A stretch of 9,227 nucleotides of DNA from Burkholderiaceae bacterium (GCA_023253905.1 JALREG010000132.1:1-9227), one strand, 5' to 3'. Numbered from the stretch's first letter, positions 1-6,233 are shown. The notes: a model not told the origin generated them from the letters alone. A program made the numbers and translations.

Positions 1-645
1 ATAGTTCACATAGCAGGTAGAGAAGATTGCGACCTTACCTGGGGTGCGCTGGCCGTCGCGCACTGAATGAGGTTTGGAGGGCGCAATATTTTTGCGGAAA
101 GGATCGGCCGAAAATTCGGGCAACCACGCGTCCTTGTGCACACCGAGCTGCTCGTCGAGTAACCCGCGCACGGTCTCGTTTTTGGACAGGCTATTAACGA
201 CTTTGACCACCACCGGAATGCCTGCGAGCTTGCCGTTACGATCTGTCGAGGCGAGCTGCACATCACGAAAACGAGTCGGCGTTCCCTGTTTGAACTGAAT
301 CGCCTTGCCCCGCAGCATGAGATGCGGGAAATCAAGATTCCATGGGTGCGGCGGCACATACGGGCACTTCGTGAGGTAGCAGACGTCGCACAGATAGCAC
401 TGGTCGACCACCTTCCAGTAGTCGGCCTTGTCCACGCCGTCAACCTCTCCGGTGCTGCTTTCATCGACCAGATCAAACAACGTGGGAAAGGCGTTACACA
501 GGCTCACGCAGCGCCGACAGCCATGGCAGATATCAAACACGCGCTCCATTTCGGCGAGCGCGGCGGATTCATCGTAAAACTGGGGATTCAACCAGTCGAG
601 CGGGTGACGGGTGGGCGCCTCGAGGGAGCCTTCTCGAACAGTCAT
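1..645 (-). CDS. Heterodisulfide-reductase-like double [4Fe-4S] protein, 3' end beyond the window
   Basis: The frame is open for 215 codons and leaves the window without a stop, so only the N-terminal part is present. Two cysteine clusters suited to [4Fe-4S] binding are visible: C40-x2-C43-x2-C46-x3-C50, and C83-x2-C86-x2-C89-x4-C94 followed by proline. The final visible residues (IFSTCYVNY) look like the start of a CCG/cysteine-rich domain of the kind found in HdrB/HdrD and GlpC. The protein is therefore probably a cytoplasmic electron carrier or Fe-S oxidoreductase. The start is the ATG at 645, with AGGAGA at 651-656 placed six bases upstream. The gene lies 136 bp downstream of rubrerythrin on the same strand, so it may supply electrons to it; that is inference. 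In Burkholderiales I recall this pair followed by a DUF3501 gene, which would lie outside the window. The substrate is unknown. Confidence 0.88.
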   Translation of the reverse strand, partial: MTVREGSLEAPTRHPLDWLNPQFYDESAALAEMERVFDICHGCRRCVSLCNAFPTLFDLVDESSTGEVDGVDKADYWKVVDQCYLCDVCYLTKCPYVPPHPWNLDFPHLMLRGKAIQFKQGTPTRFRDVQLASTDRNGKLAGIPVVVKVVNSLSKNETVRGLLDEQLGVHKDAWLPEFSADPFRKNIAPSKPHSVRDGQRTPGKVAIFSTCYVNY

Positions 646-705
646 CGGGTTCTCCTGGGGGCAACAGCCAACTTGATCAAGAGGAGTGAATCAATCATCC
701 AATAC

Positions 706-730
706 AAAGGGGGAGCACTGCTCCCCCCTT
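706..730 (-). terminator. Hairpin terminator after rubrerythrin
   Basis: On the minus strand GGGGGAGC (720-727) pairs with GCTCCCCC (709-716) around a 3-nt loop. The flanking AA/TT pairs extend the stem with one bulged base. The run TTTGTATT follows, a modest U-tract. The hairpin lies about 50 bp after the rubrerythrin stop codon and before the Fe-S protein gene, so it could end transcription fully or let part of it through. Confidence 0.72.
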
Positions 731-781
731 GGCCGGTGGCAGCAGGCGCGTACGTGCGCGCCCGCTTGCCTCGGGCGGAAC

Positions 782-1201
782 TCAGACCAGAGCTTCGAGG
801 GCCTTGGCAAACTTGTTCGCGTGCGAACGCTCGGCCTTGGCCAGCGTCTCGAACCAGTCAGCGATCTCGTCGAAGCCTTCGTCGCGAGCGGTCTTGGCCA
901 TGCCCGGGTACATGTCGGTGTACTCGTGCGTTTCGCCGGCGACCGCTGCCTTGAGGTTGCTCGCGGACGGGCCGATCGGCATGTCGGTGGCCGGGTCACC
1001 CACTTCGGCCAGGTAGTCGAGGTGGCCATGCGCGTGGCCAGTCTCACCTTCAGCGGTGGAGCGGAACAGCGTGGCGACTTCCGGATGGCCTTCAACATCA
1101 GCCTTGTTTGCGAAATAGAGGTAGCGGCGGTTCGCCTGGCTCTCACCAGCAAACGCGTCCTTCAGGTTCTGATGGGTTTTAGTACCCTTGAGGCTGGGCA
1201 T
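782..1201 (-). CDS. rbr: Rubrerythrin, diiron domain only
   Basis: This 139-residue protein is a ferritin-like four-helix bundle that reduces hydrogen peroxide with a diiron centre in the cytoplasm. The expected iron ligands are all visible at the classic rubrerythrin spacing: E20, E53, H56, E90, E93, E124 and H127. The C-terminal rubredoxin domain (two CxxC pairs) of classical rubrerythrins such as that of Desulfovibrio is absent; the protein has no cysteine at all. It must therefore receive electrons from a separate carrier, and the Fe-S protein encoded next door is the obvious candidate (inference). The ATG at 1201 is preceded by AGGAGA (1207-1212), a good ribosome binding site. A terminator follows the gene. 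An AT-rich stretch with a 9-bp direct repeat lies 97-123 bp upstream of the start. Confidence 0.94.
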   Translation of the reverse strand: MPSLKGTKTHQNLKDAFAGESQANRRYLYFANKADVEGHPEVATLFRSTAEGETGHAHGHLDYLAEVGDPATDMPIGPSASNLKAAVAGETHEYTDMYPGMAKTARDEGFDEIADWFETLAKAERSHANKFAKALEALV

Positions 1202-1297
1202 ATCGATCTCCTGGACGAATCATTGAGAAGGTTGGGCCGGACGGGCGGTTGCCCATCGAGGAGCCGACGCGAACTCTAGCAGCCAGCGATTACCCCT

Positions 1298-1324
1298 TCC
1301 AATTGACAATACAAATCCAATTGA
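1298..1324 (-). promoter_or_regulatory. Direct repeat in the AT-rich region upstream of rubrerythrin
   Basis: TCCAATTGA occurs at 1298-1306 and again at 1316-1324, 18 bp apart, each copy centred on the palindrome CAATTG. The stretch 1298-1340 is much richer in A and T than its surroundings and lies in the 171-bp gap between the sensor kinase gene and rubrerythrin. It could be an operator or part of the rubrerythrin promoter. No convincing sigma-70 -35/-10 pair stands out here; TATTGT (complement of 1306-1311) is a weak -10 candidate. The rest of the gap shows no clear terminator for the kinase gene. Confidence 0.4.
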
Positions 1325-1372
1325 TTGAACCAGGCTATTGAGCGTACCGCTGCCGGCTGGGTTTGCGCAGGA

Positions 1373-2788
1373 TCAGGCCCGTCCGGACCAGTCGGGTAGC
1401 TGGACGCCGATTCGCAGCCCGCCCCCATCCGCATTGGCGAGCGCAAGGCTGCCGCCGTAGCGCCGGACGATCCGCGCAACGATCGCCAGGCCAAGGCCGG
1501 TGCTTGCGTGGGTGCCGCCAGGGTCGCTGCGCGCGGCGTCCAGCCTCGCGAATGGCCTGAGGGCTTCCTCGTGTCGAGTCACGGGGATACCCGGACCGCG
1601 GTCACGGATATCAATCTCCAAGACCTTGTCGGGGCGGGTGAGAGCGATATCGACGATGGCCTGGGGTGCGCCAGGATGGCGGCCGTGCCGGAGTGCGTTA
1701 TCGATCAGATTGACGACGATACGCTGCAGGTCGATCGGATCCCCCTGCCATATCACGCCGGGCGCGAGATGGGTCTGGATGACCAAGCTTCCAGACCGCA
1801 CGTCGTTGGAATAGCGGTCGACCAGGAGGGCAACCAGTTCGGACGCGTTGACCCGCTGCGCGCGCGGTGGCTGATTGCTGCGCGCATAGTCGATGAACTG
1901 ACCGACGATCGCATCGATCCGGCCAATATCCTCCACCATTGCCTCGCGCTGCGTGAGGTCAACAGGGGCCAGTTCGACCTCCATTCGCAGGCGGGTGAGG
2001 GGGCTTCTCAGGTCATGGGAGATCCCCGCGAGCGCAAGGGTTCGATCGTACTCAAGGTCGGCCAGGTCACGCGCCATCCGGTTGAATTGCCGGTTGACGC
2101 GGGCCAGTTGGGGCGGCCCGTCTTCGCGGAGTTTGGGTGGGGATTCGCTGCGGCTGACCGCGCTGATCGCCCGGGCCAACTGCGCGAGGGGGCGGTCGAT
2201 GAACCATGCGATTGCGAACGCCCCGCCACTTGCAAGCAGCGCGGCGACCAGAGCAATGAATCCAAGCGCGGGGTCGATCTGCCGCTCGGCGCGGCGTGCT
2301 GGCAACAGCAGCCAGTAGCTGTCACCCGACAGATCAAAGGAGACCCACAAGCCGTCCTCATCGTTCACGCGTGCCGCCACGCTCGTTGATTCGCTGAGCA
2401 AAAGGCGCAGCCGTGACTCAAGGGCTCGTAAAGAAGGCGTCACTTTGCTGCTGTCGATACGGTCTGTGGGCTCGAGCGGCAGTACGCGAACCTCCTCTTC
2501 CCGCACCAGCTCTTCGAGCATGCGCATGCGCCGCTGGGGGTCCGAGCCGAGCAGCGCAGTACGGGTGAGATTGATGATTGATGTGATTTCCCAGGCGAGC
2601 CGCTGCTCGGGCGGGGCCCGCTCAAGTAGCCGGTAGGCCGCGAACACCGAAATAACACTCGCAATCGCGAGCCCGGCTAGAAGAACAAAGGTGCGCCAGA
2701 AAAGGCCAGAGCGGGCGATTTGCCGAAGCGCGTCTAGCCATCCTTCCTGTGGCGAACCTTCGTCCGCGGCGAGGCGATTAGTCGCCAT
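1373..2788 (-). CDS. envZ: EnvZ-type sensor histidine kinase
   Basis: This inner-membrane kinase of 471 residues pairs with the OmpR-type regulator encoded just upstream. Visible parts: a first membrane segment around residues 29-52, a periplasmic sensor region of roughly 120 residues, and a second membrane segment around 176-196. Next come a HAMP linker (RPLAQLARAI from about 199) and an H-box with GISHDLRSPLTRLRME, phospho-acceptor H258. The ATPase domain has an N-box (N360 and N364), DRGPGIP (396-402) and GLGLAIV (431-437). The H-box closely resembles E. coli EnvZ. I chose the ATG at 2788, which overlaps the regulator's stop by 11 bp. A GTG at 2812 would add eight residues. Neither has a clear Shine-Dalgarno site, so translation is probably coupled to the regulator. 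The sensed signal cannot be read from the sequence. Bordetella RisS is a comparable Burkholderiales kinase. Confidence 0.93.
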   Translation of the reverse strand: MATNRLAADEGSPQEGWLDALRQIARSGLFWRTFVLLAGLAIASVISVFAAYRLLERAPPEQRLAWEITSIINLTRTALLGSDPQRRMRMLEELVREEEVRVLPLEPTDRIDSSKVTPSLRALESRLRLLLSESTSVAARVNDEDGLWVSFDLSGDSYWLLLPARRAERQIDPALGFIALVAALLASGGAFAIAWFIDRPLAQLARAISAVSRSESPPKLREDGPPQLARVNRQFNRMARDLADLEYDRTLALAGISHDLRSPLTRLRMEVELAPVDLTQREAMVEDIGRIDAIVGQFIDYARSNQPPRAQRVNASELVALLVDRYSNDVRSGSLVIQTHLAPGVIWQGDPIDLQRIVVNLIDNALRHGRHPGAPQAIVDIALTRPDKVLEIDIRDRGPGIPVTRHEEALRPFARLDAARSDPGGTHASTGLGLAIVARIVRRYGGSLALANADGGGLRIGVQLPDWSGRA

Positions 2789-3497
2789 CCGGAATGAATA
2801 CGTAGCCGACACCCCAGACGGTCTGGAGGTAACGAGGCTGCTGCGGGTCGATTTCGATGAGCCTTCGCAGCCGCGACACCTGGACGTCGAGGCTGCGGTC
2901 GAATGCGCCGTATTCGCGGCCGCGTGCGAGCGTCATGAGCTTGTCGCGCGAAAGCGGCTGACGGGCGTGCTGAGCCAGTACTTTCAGCACTGAGAATTCG
3001 CTGGTGGTCAGAGGGATGGGCTGGTCATCCCGGCGCAACTGACGCGTGCCGAGATTCAGGATGAAGGGCCCGAAACGGACCTCCTCATCAACGCCGCCTG
3101 GTGCGCCAGGCAGCTCGGGGGCGGGAGTACGTCTGAGCACGGCATGAATTCGCGCGAGCAGTTCCCTTGGATTGAACGGCTTGGGCAGGTAGTCATCGGC
3201 ACCCACCTCGAGGCCAATGATTCGGTCCACCTCATCGCCCTTGGCGGTGAGCATCACGACCGGCGTGCGATCGTTCTGGCCACGCATGCGGCGCAGCAGG
3301 GACAAGCCATCTTCGCCCGGCAGCATGAGGTCAAGCACCACCAGATCGAAGGCCTCTCGCTGCATCAGTCGCCACATGGAAGGGCCATCATGGGCGAGAC
3401 CGACTTCAAACTGGTTCTCACCCAGGTAGCGACGCAGCAACTCGCGCAGTCGTGGGTCGTCGTCGACCACCAGTATTTTCTTTGCTCGGGCATTCAT
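2778..3497 (-). CDS. ompR: OmpR-family response regulator
   Basis: This 239-residue protein has an N-terminal receiver domain (about 1-125) and a C-terminal winged-helix DNA-binding domain (about 140-235). The receiver shows acidic residues D12 and D13, phospho-acceptor D56, T84 and K106, all at OmpR spacing. The DNA-binding part contains LTTSEFSVLKVL, the DRSLDVQVSRLRRLIE recognition region and the terminal VWGVGYVF typical of the family. The motif PKPFNPRELLARIHAVLRR is very like OmpR and Bordetella RisA. Once phosphorylated by the downstream kinase it would bind DNA and control transcription, probably of envelope genes; the targets are inferred only. The start is the ATG at 3497. No Shine-Dalgarno sequence sits at a useful distance, and a -10-like box ends six bases before the ATG, suggesting a leaderless mRNA. 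Confidence 0.95.
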   Translation of the reverse strand: MNARAKKILVVDDDPRLRELLRRYLGENQFEVGLAHDGPSMWRLMQREAFDLVVLDLMLPGEDGLSLLRRMRGQNDRTPVVMLTAKGDEVDRIIGLEVGADDYLPKPFNPRELLARIHAVLRRTPAPELPGAPGGVDEEVRFGPFILNLGTRQLRRDDQPIPLTTSEFSVLKVLAQHARQPLSRDKLMTLARGREYGAFDRSLDVQVSRLRRLIEIDPQQPRYLQTVWGVGYVFIPDGD

Positions 3498-3503
3498 GCG
3501 GTG

Positions 3504-3509
3504 ATGATA
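3504..3509 (-). promoter_or_regulatory. Candidate -10 box for ompR, leaderless
   Basis: The minus strand reads TATCAT followed by six bases (CACCGC) and then the ompR ATG. Transcription normally begins about seven bases after the -10 box, which would place it at the A of the start codon. No good -35 hexamer lies 16-18 bp upstream, which suits an activated promoter. Confidence 0.42.
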
Positions 3510-3539
3510 GCGGGTCCTTCAGGCGTGTACACCCGTCCT

Positions 3540-3559
3540 GGACGCTTACCGACTGTTAC
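3540..3559 (-). promoter_or_regulatory. Candidate OmpR-type tandem binding site
   Basis: On the minus strand two adjacent 10-bp units, GTAACAGTCG and GTAAGCGTCC, agree at seven of ten positions. Head-to-tail repeats with 10-bp spacing are the usual site form for OmpR/PhoB-family regulators. Relative to a start of transcription near 3497 the site spans about -43 to -62, a typical place for activation. Autoregulation by the OmpR homologue is inferred. Confidence 0.38.
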
Positions 3560-3603
3560 ACGGTGGCACTCCCGCTCAACACCGTCTGAGGCGCGAGCGC
3601 GCC

Positions 3604-3609
3604 TAAAAT
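3604..3609 (+). promoter_or_regulatory. Candidate -10 box for the 3616 operon, leaderless
   Basis: TAAAAT (five of six bases match TATAAT) is followed by six bases and then the ATG at 3616. It is directly preceded by the inverted repeat GGCGCG-AG-CGCGCC at 3590-3603. No recognisable -35 hexamer is seen. The geometry mirrors the ompR promoter on the other strand. Confidence 0.45.
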
Positions 3610-3615
3610 ACGGCG

Positions 3616-4128
3616 ATGTGCTTCGACCGCCTGACCGACGATTCGCGCCCGCCGTCCCCTTCCCATCGCTCCGGCGAGGGCGGTCTTCGCCGCTCGATTC
3701 TGCTTGGATTGCCTGCGTTATTGCTGTTGCAGGCGAGTTGGGCGGGCCACCCGGGCGATCCGTCCCTGCTCGACCCAGAGGAGCGCATGCGGCTACGTCG
3801 CGAATTGCGTCAGGCCCACCGCGAGCGCATGCGCGCCGCTGGCGCACCGGGCGGTGTTTCCGAGCCTGCACCGCCGATTCCGCCCCACCATGACCCAGGC
3901 CGGTCAGCACGGAGTGCATCATCGGCTCATCCGCCGGAAGCCTCCTGGCCCAGGCGCCGAGCGGATGGGAGTTGGCCCCCGCACGACCCTGCGGGACTGC
4001 AACCCGGGCGGTTCACGCTGACCGATGAAGAACGAGAGCAACTCAGGCGGCAACTGCGCGAGCAGCGTGCTGGTCGGCGCGCGACGCAGCCATCGCAGCC
4101 CCCCAACAGGGGGCCGATAGAGAAATGA
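3616..4128 (+). CDS. Small exported protein of unknown function with two EER/LRR-type motifs
   Basis: I do not recognise a characterised family for this 170-residue protein. An n-region containing a twin arginine (LRRS) leads into a hydrophobic stretch, ILLGLPALLLLQA, ending in a likely signal peptidase site after SWA near residue 43, so export to the periplasm is likely. The RR pair and long n-region leave a Tat signal possible, but the consensus fit is poor. The mature part has two related basic/acidic motifs, DPEERMRLRRELRQ (53-66) and TDEEREQLRRQLRE (about 136-149), joined by a proline-rich linker. Short exported proteins with one 'EER..LRR..R' helix are common in Burkholderiales. The stop overlaps the tsaB start by 4 bp (ATGA), so the gene heads the tsaB-rimI-udg operon. 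The start is supported by the -10-like box just upstream. Confidence 0.72.
   Translation: MCFDRLTDDSRPPSPSHRSGEGGLRRSILLGLPALLLLQASWAGHPGDPSLLDPEERMRLRRELRQAHRERMRAAGAPGGVSEPAPPIPPHHDPGRSARSASSAHPPEASWPRRRADGSWPPHDPAGLQPGRFTLTDEEREQLRRQLREQRAGRRATQPSQPPNRGPIEK
4100..4113 (+). other. Hairpin just before the tsaB start
   Basis: CCCCC (4100-4104) and GGGGG (4109-4113) can pair around the loop AACA. The hairpin ends 11 bases before the tsaB ATG and contains the only purine-rich stretch (AGGGGG) that might act as a ribosome binding site. It lies inside the end of the upstream gene and could make tsaB translation depend on ribosomes arriving from that gene. There is no T-tract, so it is not a terminator. 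Confidence 0.4.
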
Positions 4129-4952
4129 CAGCGTATTTCAGTTCGTTTCCCGCCGTATTGCCGGCGCTGGCGCTCAGTTGCTCTGCGCAGGGTGTTTCGG
4201 TCGCGCTCGCTACCCCCGGCGCTGCGGGGCGTCCGATTATTGAGTGCTGGCATGAGCCCGATACCGCGGGACGGTCCGACGCGCTTCTGGCAACGGTTGA
4301 CGGACTGCTTCGCGCCAATGGGGTTGAGCCCGCCGCCCTGCGGCTCCTGTGTGCGGAGGTGGGGCCTGGCCCGTTCACGGCGCTCCGGATGACCTGCTCG
4401 GTTGCGCAGGGCATCAGCCTGGCCATGAGCGTGCCCTGCATCGAGGTGTGGTCAACTGAAGCGCTTGCGCTGCAAGCCGTGGCGGGGCGCGACCCTGGCC
4501 GGTATCGTGTACTGGTTGCAGTCGACGCTCGCATGGATGAGGTCTATGCGGCCACGGTCGAAATCGAGATCGCCTCCGAAGGTTTCATTCGAACGGCTTG
4601 CGAATCCCGGTCCTGCACAGTGGGTCGACCTGATCAGATCTGGGCGATGGCGGGGCCTGGGCGCGCGCTTGAAAGTGACGCGGGGCTCCTGATCGCCGGT
4701 AATGCGTGCACGCTGGTCTCCGGATTCAGAGATCAGTTGGCCCGGGTGGCGACCGACGCGGGATGGCATCTCGAGTGGCCCGCGGGGGCGACGGTTTTAC
4801 GGGCTGACGCTGTGCTCCGGGTGGGCTTGTCACGTGCAGGGAAGGCGTCGCTTGAAGTGGTTGCGCCGCGTTATGTGCGAAACAAAGTTGCGCTGGACGT
4901 ATCCGAGCAGGCCGCCGCCAAGGCGCGCGCGGCCCAAGCGAGTCAGGCATGA
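4125..4952 (+). CDS. tsaB: TsaB, t6A tRNA-modification complex subunit
   Basis: TsaB (formerly YeaZ) is the non-catalytic partner of TsaD. With TsaE and TsaC it makes N6-threonylcarbamoyladenosine at position 37 of tRNAs that read ANN codons. Family features in this 275-residue protein are the N-terminal strand-turn LALSCSAQGVSVAL (15-28), GPGPFTALRM (80-89, usually GPGSFTGLR), STEALA (110-115), VDARMDEVY (133-141) and APRYVRNKVA (247-256). The Asp-Thr that normally opens the first nucleotide-binding turn (as in AIDTATEACSVAL) is replaced by Ser-Cys. The N-terminus is also about a dozen residues longer than in E. coli. Its start overlaps the preceding stop by 4 bp and its own stop overlaps rimI by 4 bp, so it sits inside a coupled operon. 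Adjacent tsaB and rimI genes are common in bacteria. Confidence 0.9.
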   Translation: MTAYFSSFPAVLPALALSCSAQGVSVALATPGAAGRPIIECWHEPDTAGRSDALLATVDGLLRANGVEPAALRLLCAEVGPGPFTALRMTCSVAQGISLAMSVPCIEVWSTEALALQAVAGRDPGRYRVLVAVDARMDEVYAATVEIEIASEGFIRTACESRSCTVGRPDQIWAMAGPGRALESDAGLLIAGNACTLVSGFRDQLARVATDAGWHLEWPAGATVLRADAVLRVGLSRAGKASLEVVAPRYVRNKVALDVSEQAAAKARAAQASQA

Positions 4953-5443
4953 GCACGGCATTTTGCGTTCGGGCGGGAGTGTGTCCTGTGGGCGGTGCCC
5001 AACTGCGGGGTATGCGCCCACAGGATATTGACGCAGTTCATGCGGTCGAACTCGAGCTCTATCCGTTTCCGTGGACCCGAGGCAATTTTCTTGATTCGCT
5101 GGGCGCGGGCTACGATCTGCGCGTCCTGATGTCGGGCGAGCGGCTCCTGGCCTACTCAGTATCCATGCAGATCCCCGATGAGTTGCATCTGCTCAACCTC
5201 AGCATTGCGGCATCGTGTCAGCGCCAGGGGCTGGGGCGTTGGGTCATGCTCAGTCTGCTCGAGGAGGCTCAAGCGAAAGGGCTATCGTCAATGCTGCTTG
5301 AGGTTCGCCCTTCGAACTCGGCGGCGCAGGGCCTTTACCGTTCTTTGGGATTTACCCCCATCGGGCTGCGTCGCCGCTACTATCCCTCTTTCAACAACAC
5401 CCGCGAGGACGCTATCGTCATGCGTCGCGTGTTTGATGCTTGA
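4949..5443 (+). CDS. rimI: RimI, ribosomal protein S18 N-alpha-acetyltransferase
   Basis: This 164-residue GNAT-fold enzyme transfers acetyl from acetyl-CoA to the N-terminal alanine of ribosomal protein S18. Visible features are the acetyl-CoA loop QRQGLG (91-96), the RimI signature EVRPSNSAAQGLY (118-130) and GLRRRYYP followed by EDAIVM near the C-terminus. E118 and Y130 correspond to the catalytic Glu103 and Tyr115 of E. coli RimI, with the same spacing of twelve. The start codon shares ATGA with the tsaB stop. An N-terminal extension of about 15-20 residues precedes the GNAT core; GTG or ATG codons further in could be the true start, for example M22, but the ATGA coupling favours 4949. 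Confidence 0.93.
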   Translation: MSTAFCVRAGVCPVGGAQLRGMRPQDIDAVHAVELELYPFPWTRGNFLDSLGAGYDLRVLMSGERLLAYSVSMQIPDELHLLNLSIAASCQRQGLGRWVMLSLLEEAQAKGLSSMLLEVRPSNSAAQGLYRSLGFTPIGLRRRYYPSFNNTREDAIVMRRVFDA

Positions 5444-6233
5444 TTCCACACGATTGCGCGCGTTTCGGGCCCTGGGTATCGGCCCGGCCTGGCTGCCGCG
5501 GACACAGTCGCCGACTGGCGGGCCGATGGCCTTCGAACAGGTTGAGACTGACACCGTTGCCGGTACCATGCCGGATAGGCCCGTCGTTGATCCTGAGGCT
5601 CGCTGGCAGGAACTTCTCGTGCGCGTCGACGCCTGCCGTGCCTGTCCGCTTGGCCATTCGCGTCAGCATGCCGTGTTTGGAACGGGCAATCAGATGGCGC
5701 GCTGGATGCTGATCGGGGAGGCGCCTGGCGCCGAAGAAGACCGCCGTGGCGAGCCGTTTGTCGGCCGGGCAGGCTTGCTGCTCGATGCGATGCTGGCGGC
5801 TGCGGGGCTCGATCGCGGGCGCGATGTGTATATCGCCAACGTGCTGAAGTGCCGACCGCCTGGAAACCGTAACCCTGAACCCACCGAGGTAGCGCGCTGT
5901 TCTCCGCATCTGCGAGAGCAGATTGAACTCGTCAGGCCCACGCTACTGGTTCTGATGGGACGATTTGCCGCGCAGACGCTGCTCGGAACCGATGACTCAA
6001 TCGCCAGCCTGCGCGGCCGGATTCACCAGGCCGATGTCGGGGGACTGAACATCCCCGCCGTGGTGAGCTATCACCCAGCTTATCTGCTCCGCAACCCGGC
6101 CGATAAACGGCTTGCATGGGCCGATTGGTGTCTGGCGCGAAGCACCCTCAGTGACGCCCTTCGCCAATCAGGGCAACCGAGTCAAACTTCCGCTGGTTCG
6201 CCCGATGCAGGCGAATCACCATCGCCATCGTGA
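5436..6233 (+). CDS. udg: Family 4 (Fe-S) uracil-DNA glycosylase
   Basis: The enzyme removes uracil from DNA produced by cytosine deamination, the first step of base excision repair. The four cysteines that hold the [4Fe-4S] cluster are C67 and C70 (CRACPLG), C139 (NVLKCRPPGNRNP) and C155. Motif A is GEAPGAEEDRRGEPFVGRAG (94-113) and motif B is SYHPAYLLR (211-219). The start is the ATG at 5436, which overlaps the rimI stop by 8 bp; the same frame stays open further upstream, but only inside rimI. About 55 residues precede the catalytic domain, as I recall for Burkholderiales homologues. The last 17 residues are rich in Ser, Pro, Gly and Ala. The final 86 bp run over the 3' end of lplT on the opposite strand. 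Family 4 rather than family 5 or UdgX is judged from motif A and the absence of the UdgX insert. Confidence 0.92.
   Translation: MLDSTRLRAFRALGIGPAWLPRTQSPTGGPMAFEQVETDTVAGTMPDRPVVDPEARWQELLVRVDACRACPLGHSRQHAVFGTGNQMARWMLIGEAPGAEEDRRGEPFVGRAGLLLDAMLAAAGLDRGRDVYIANVLKCRPPGNRNPEPTEVARCSPHLREQIELVRPTLLVLMGRFAAQTLLGTDDSIASLRGRIHQADVGGLNIPAVVSYHPAYLLRNPADKRLAWADWCLARSTLSDALRQSGQPSQTSAGSPDAGESPSPS

Noticed and set aside
672..681. CTTGATCAAG palindrome as an FNR site
   Set aside because: FNR needs TTGAT-N4-ATCAA over 14 bp; here the halves overlap. A 10-bp palindrome is also not rare by chance.
1243..1256. GGGC/GCCC inverted repeat before rubrerythrin
   Set aside because: The stem is only four base pairs with no U-tract, too weak to call a terminator or riboswitch.
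322..1279. Long plus-strand reading frames (322-954 and 686-1279)
   Set aside because: They are antisense to the Fe-S protein and rubrerythrin genes, which have clear motifs, and their translations show no recognisable family.
1303..1308. Perfect TTGACA on the plus strand
   Set aside because: No -10 box lies 16-18 bp downstream and no plus-strand gene follows, so it is probably part of the AT-rich direct repeat only.
1508..2389. Plus-strand frame of 293 codons inside the sensor kinase gene
   Set aside because: It is a shadow frame caused by high third-position GC; the minus-strand kinase has complete H, N, G1 and G2 boxes.
2789..2812. GTG at 2812 as the kinase start
   Set aside because: It adds eight residues encoded inside the regulator gene with no ribosome site; ATG 2788 gives a usual short overlap. 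It is not fully excluded.
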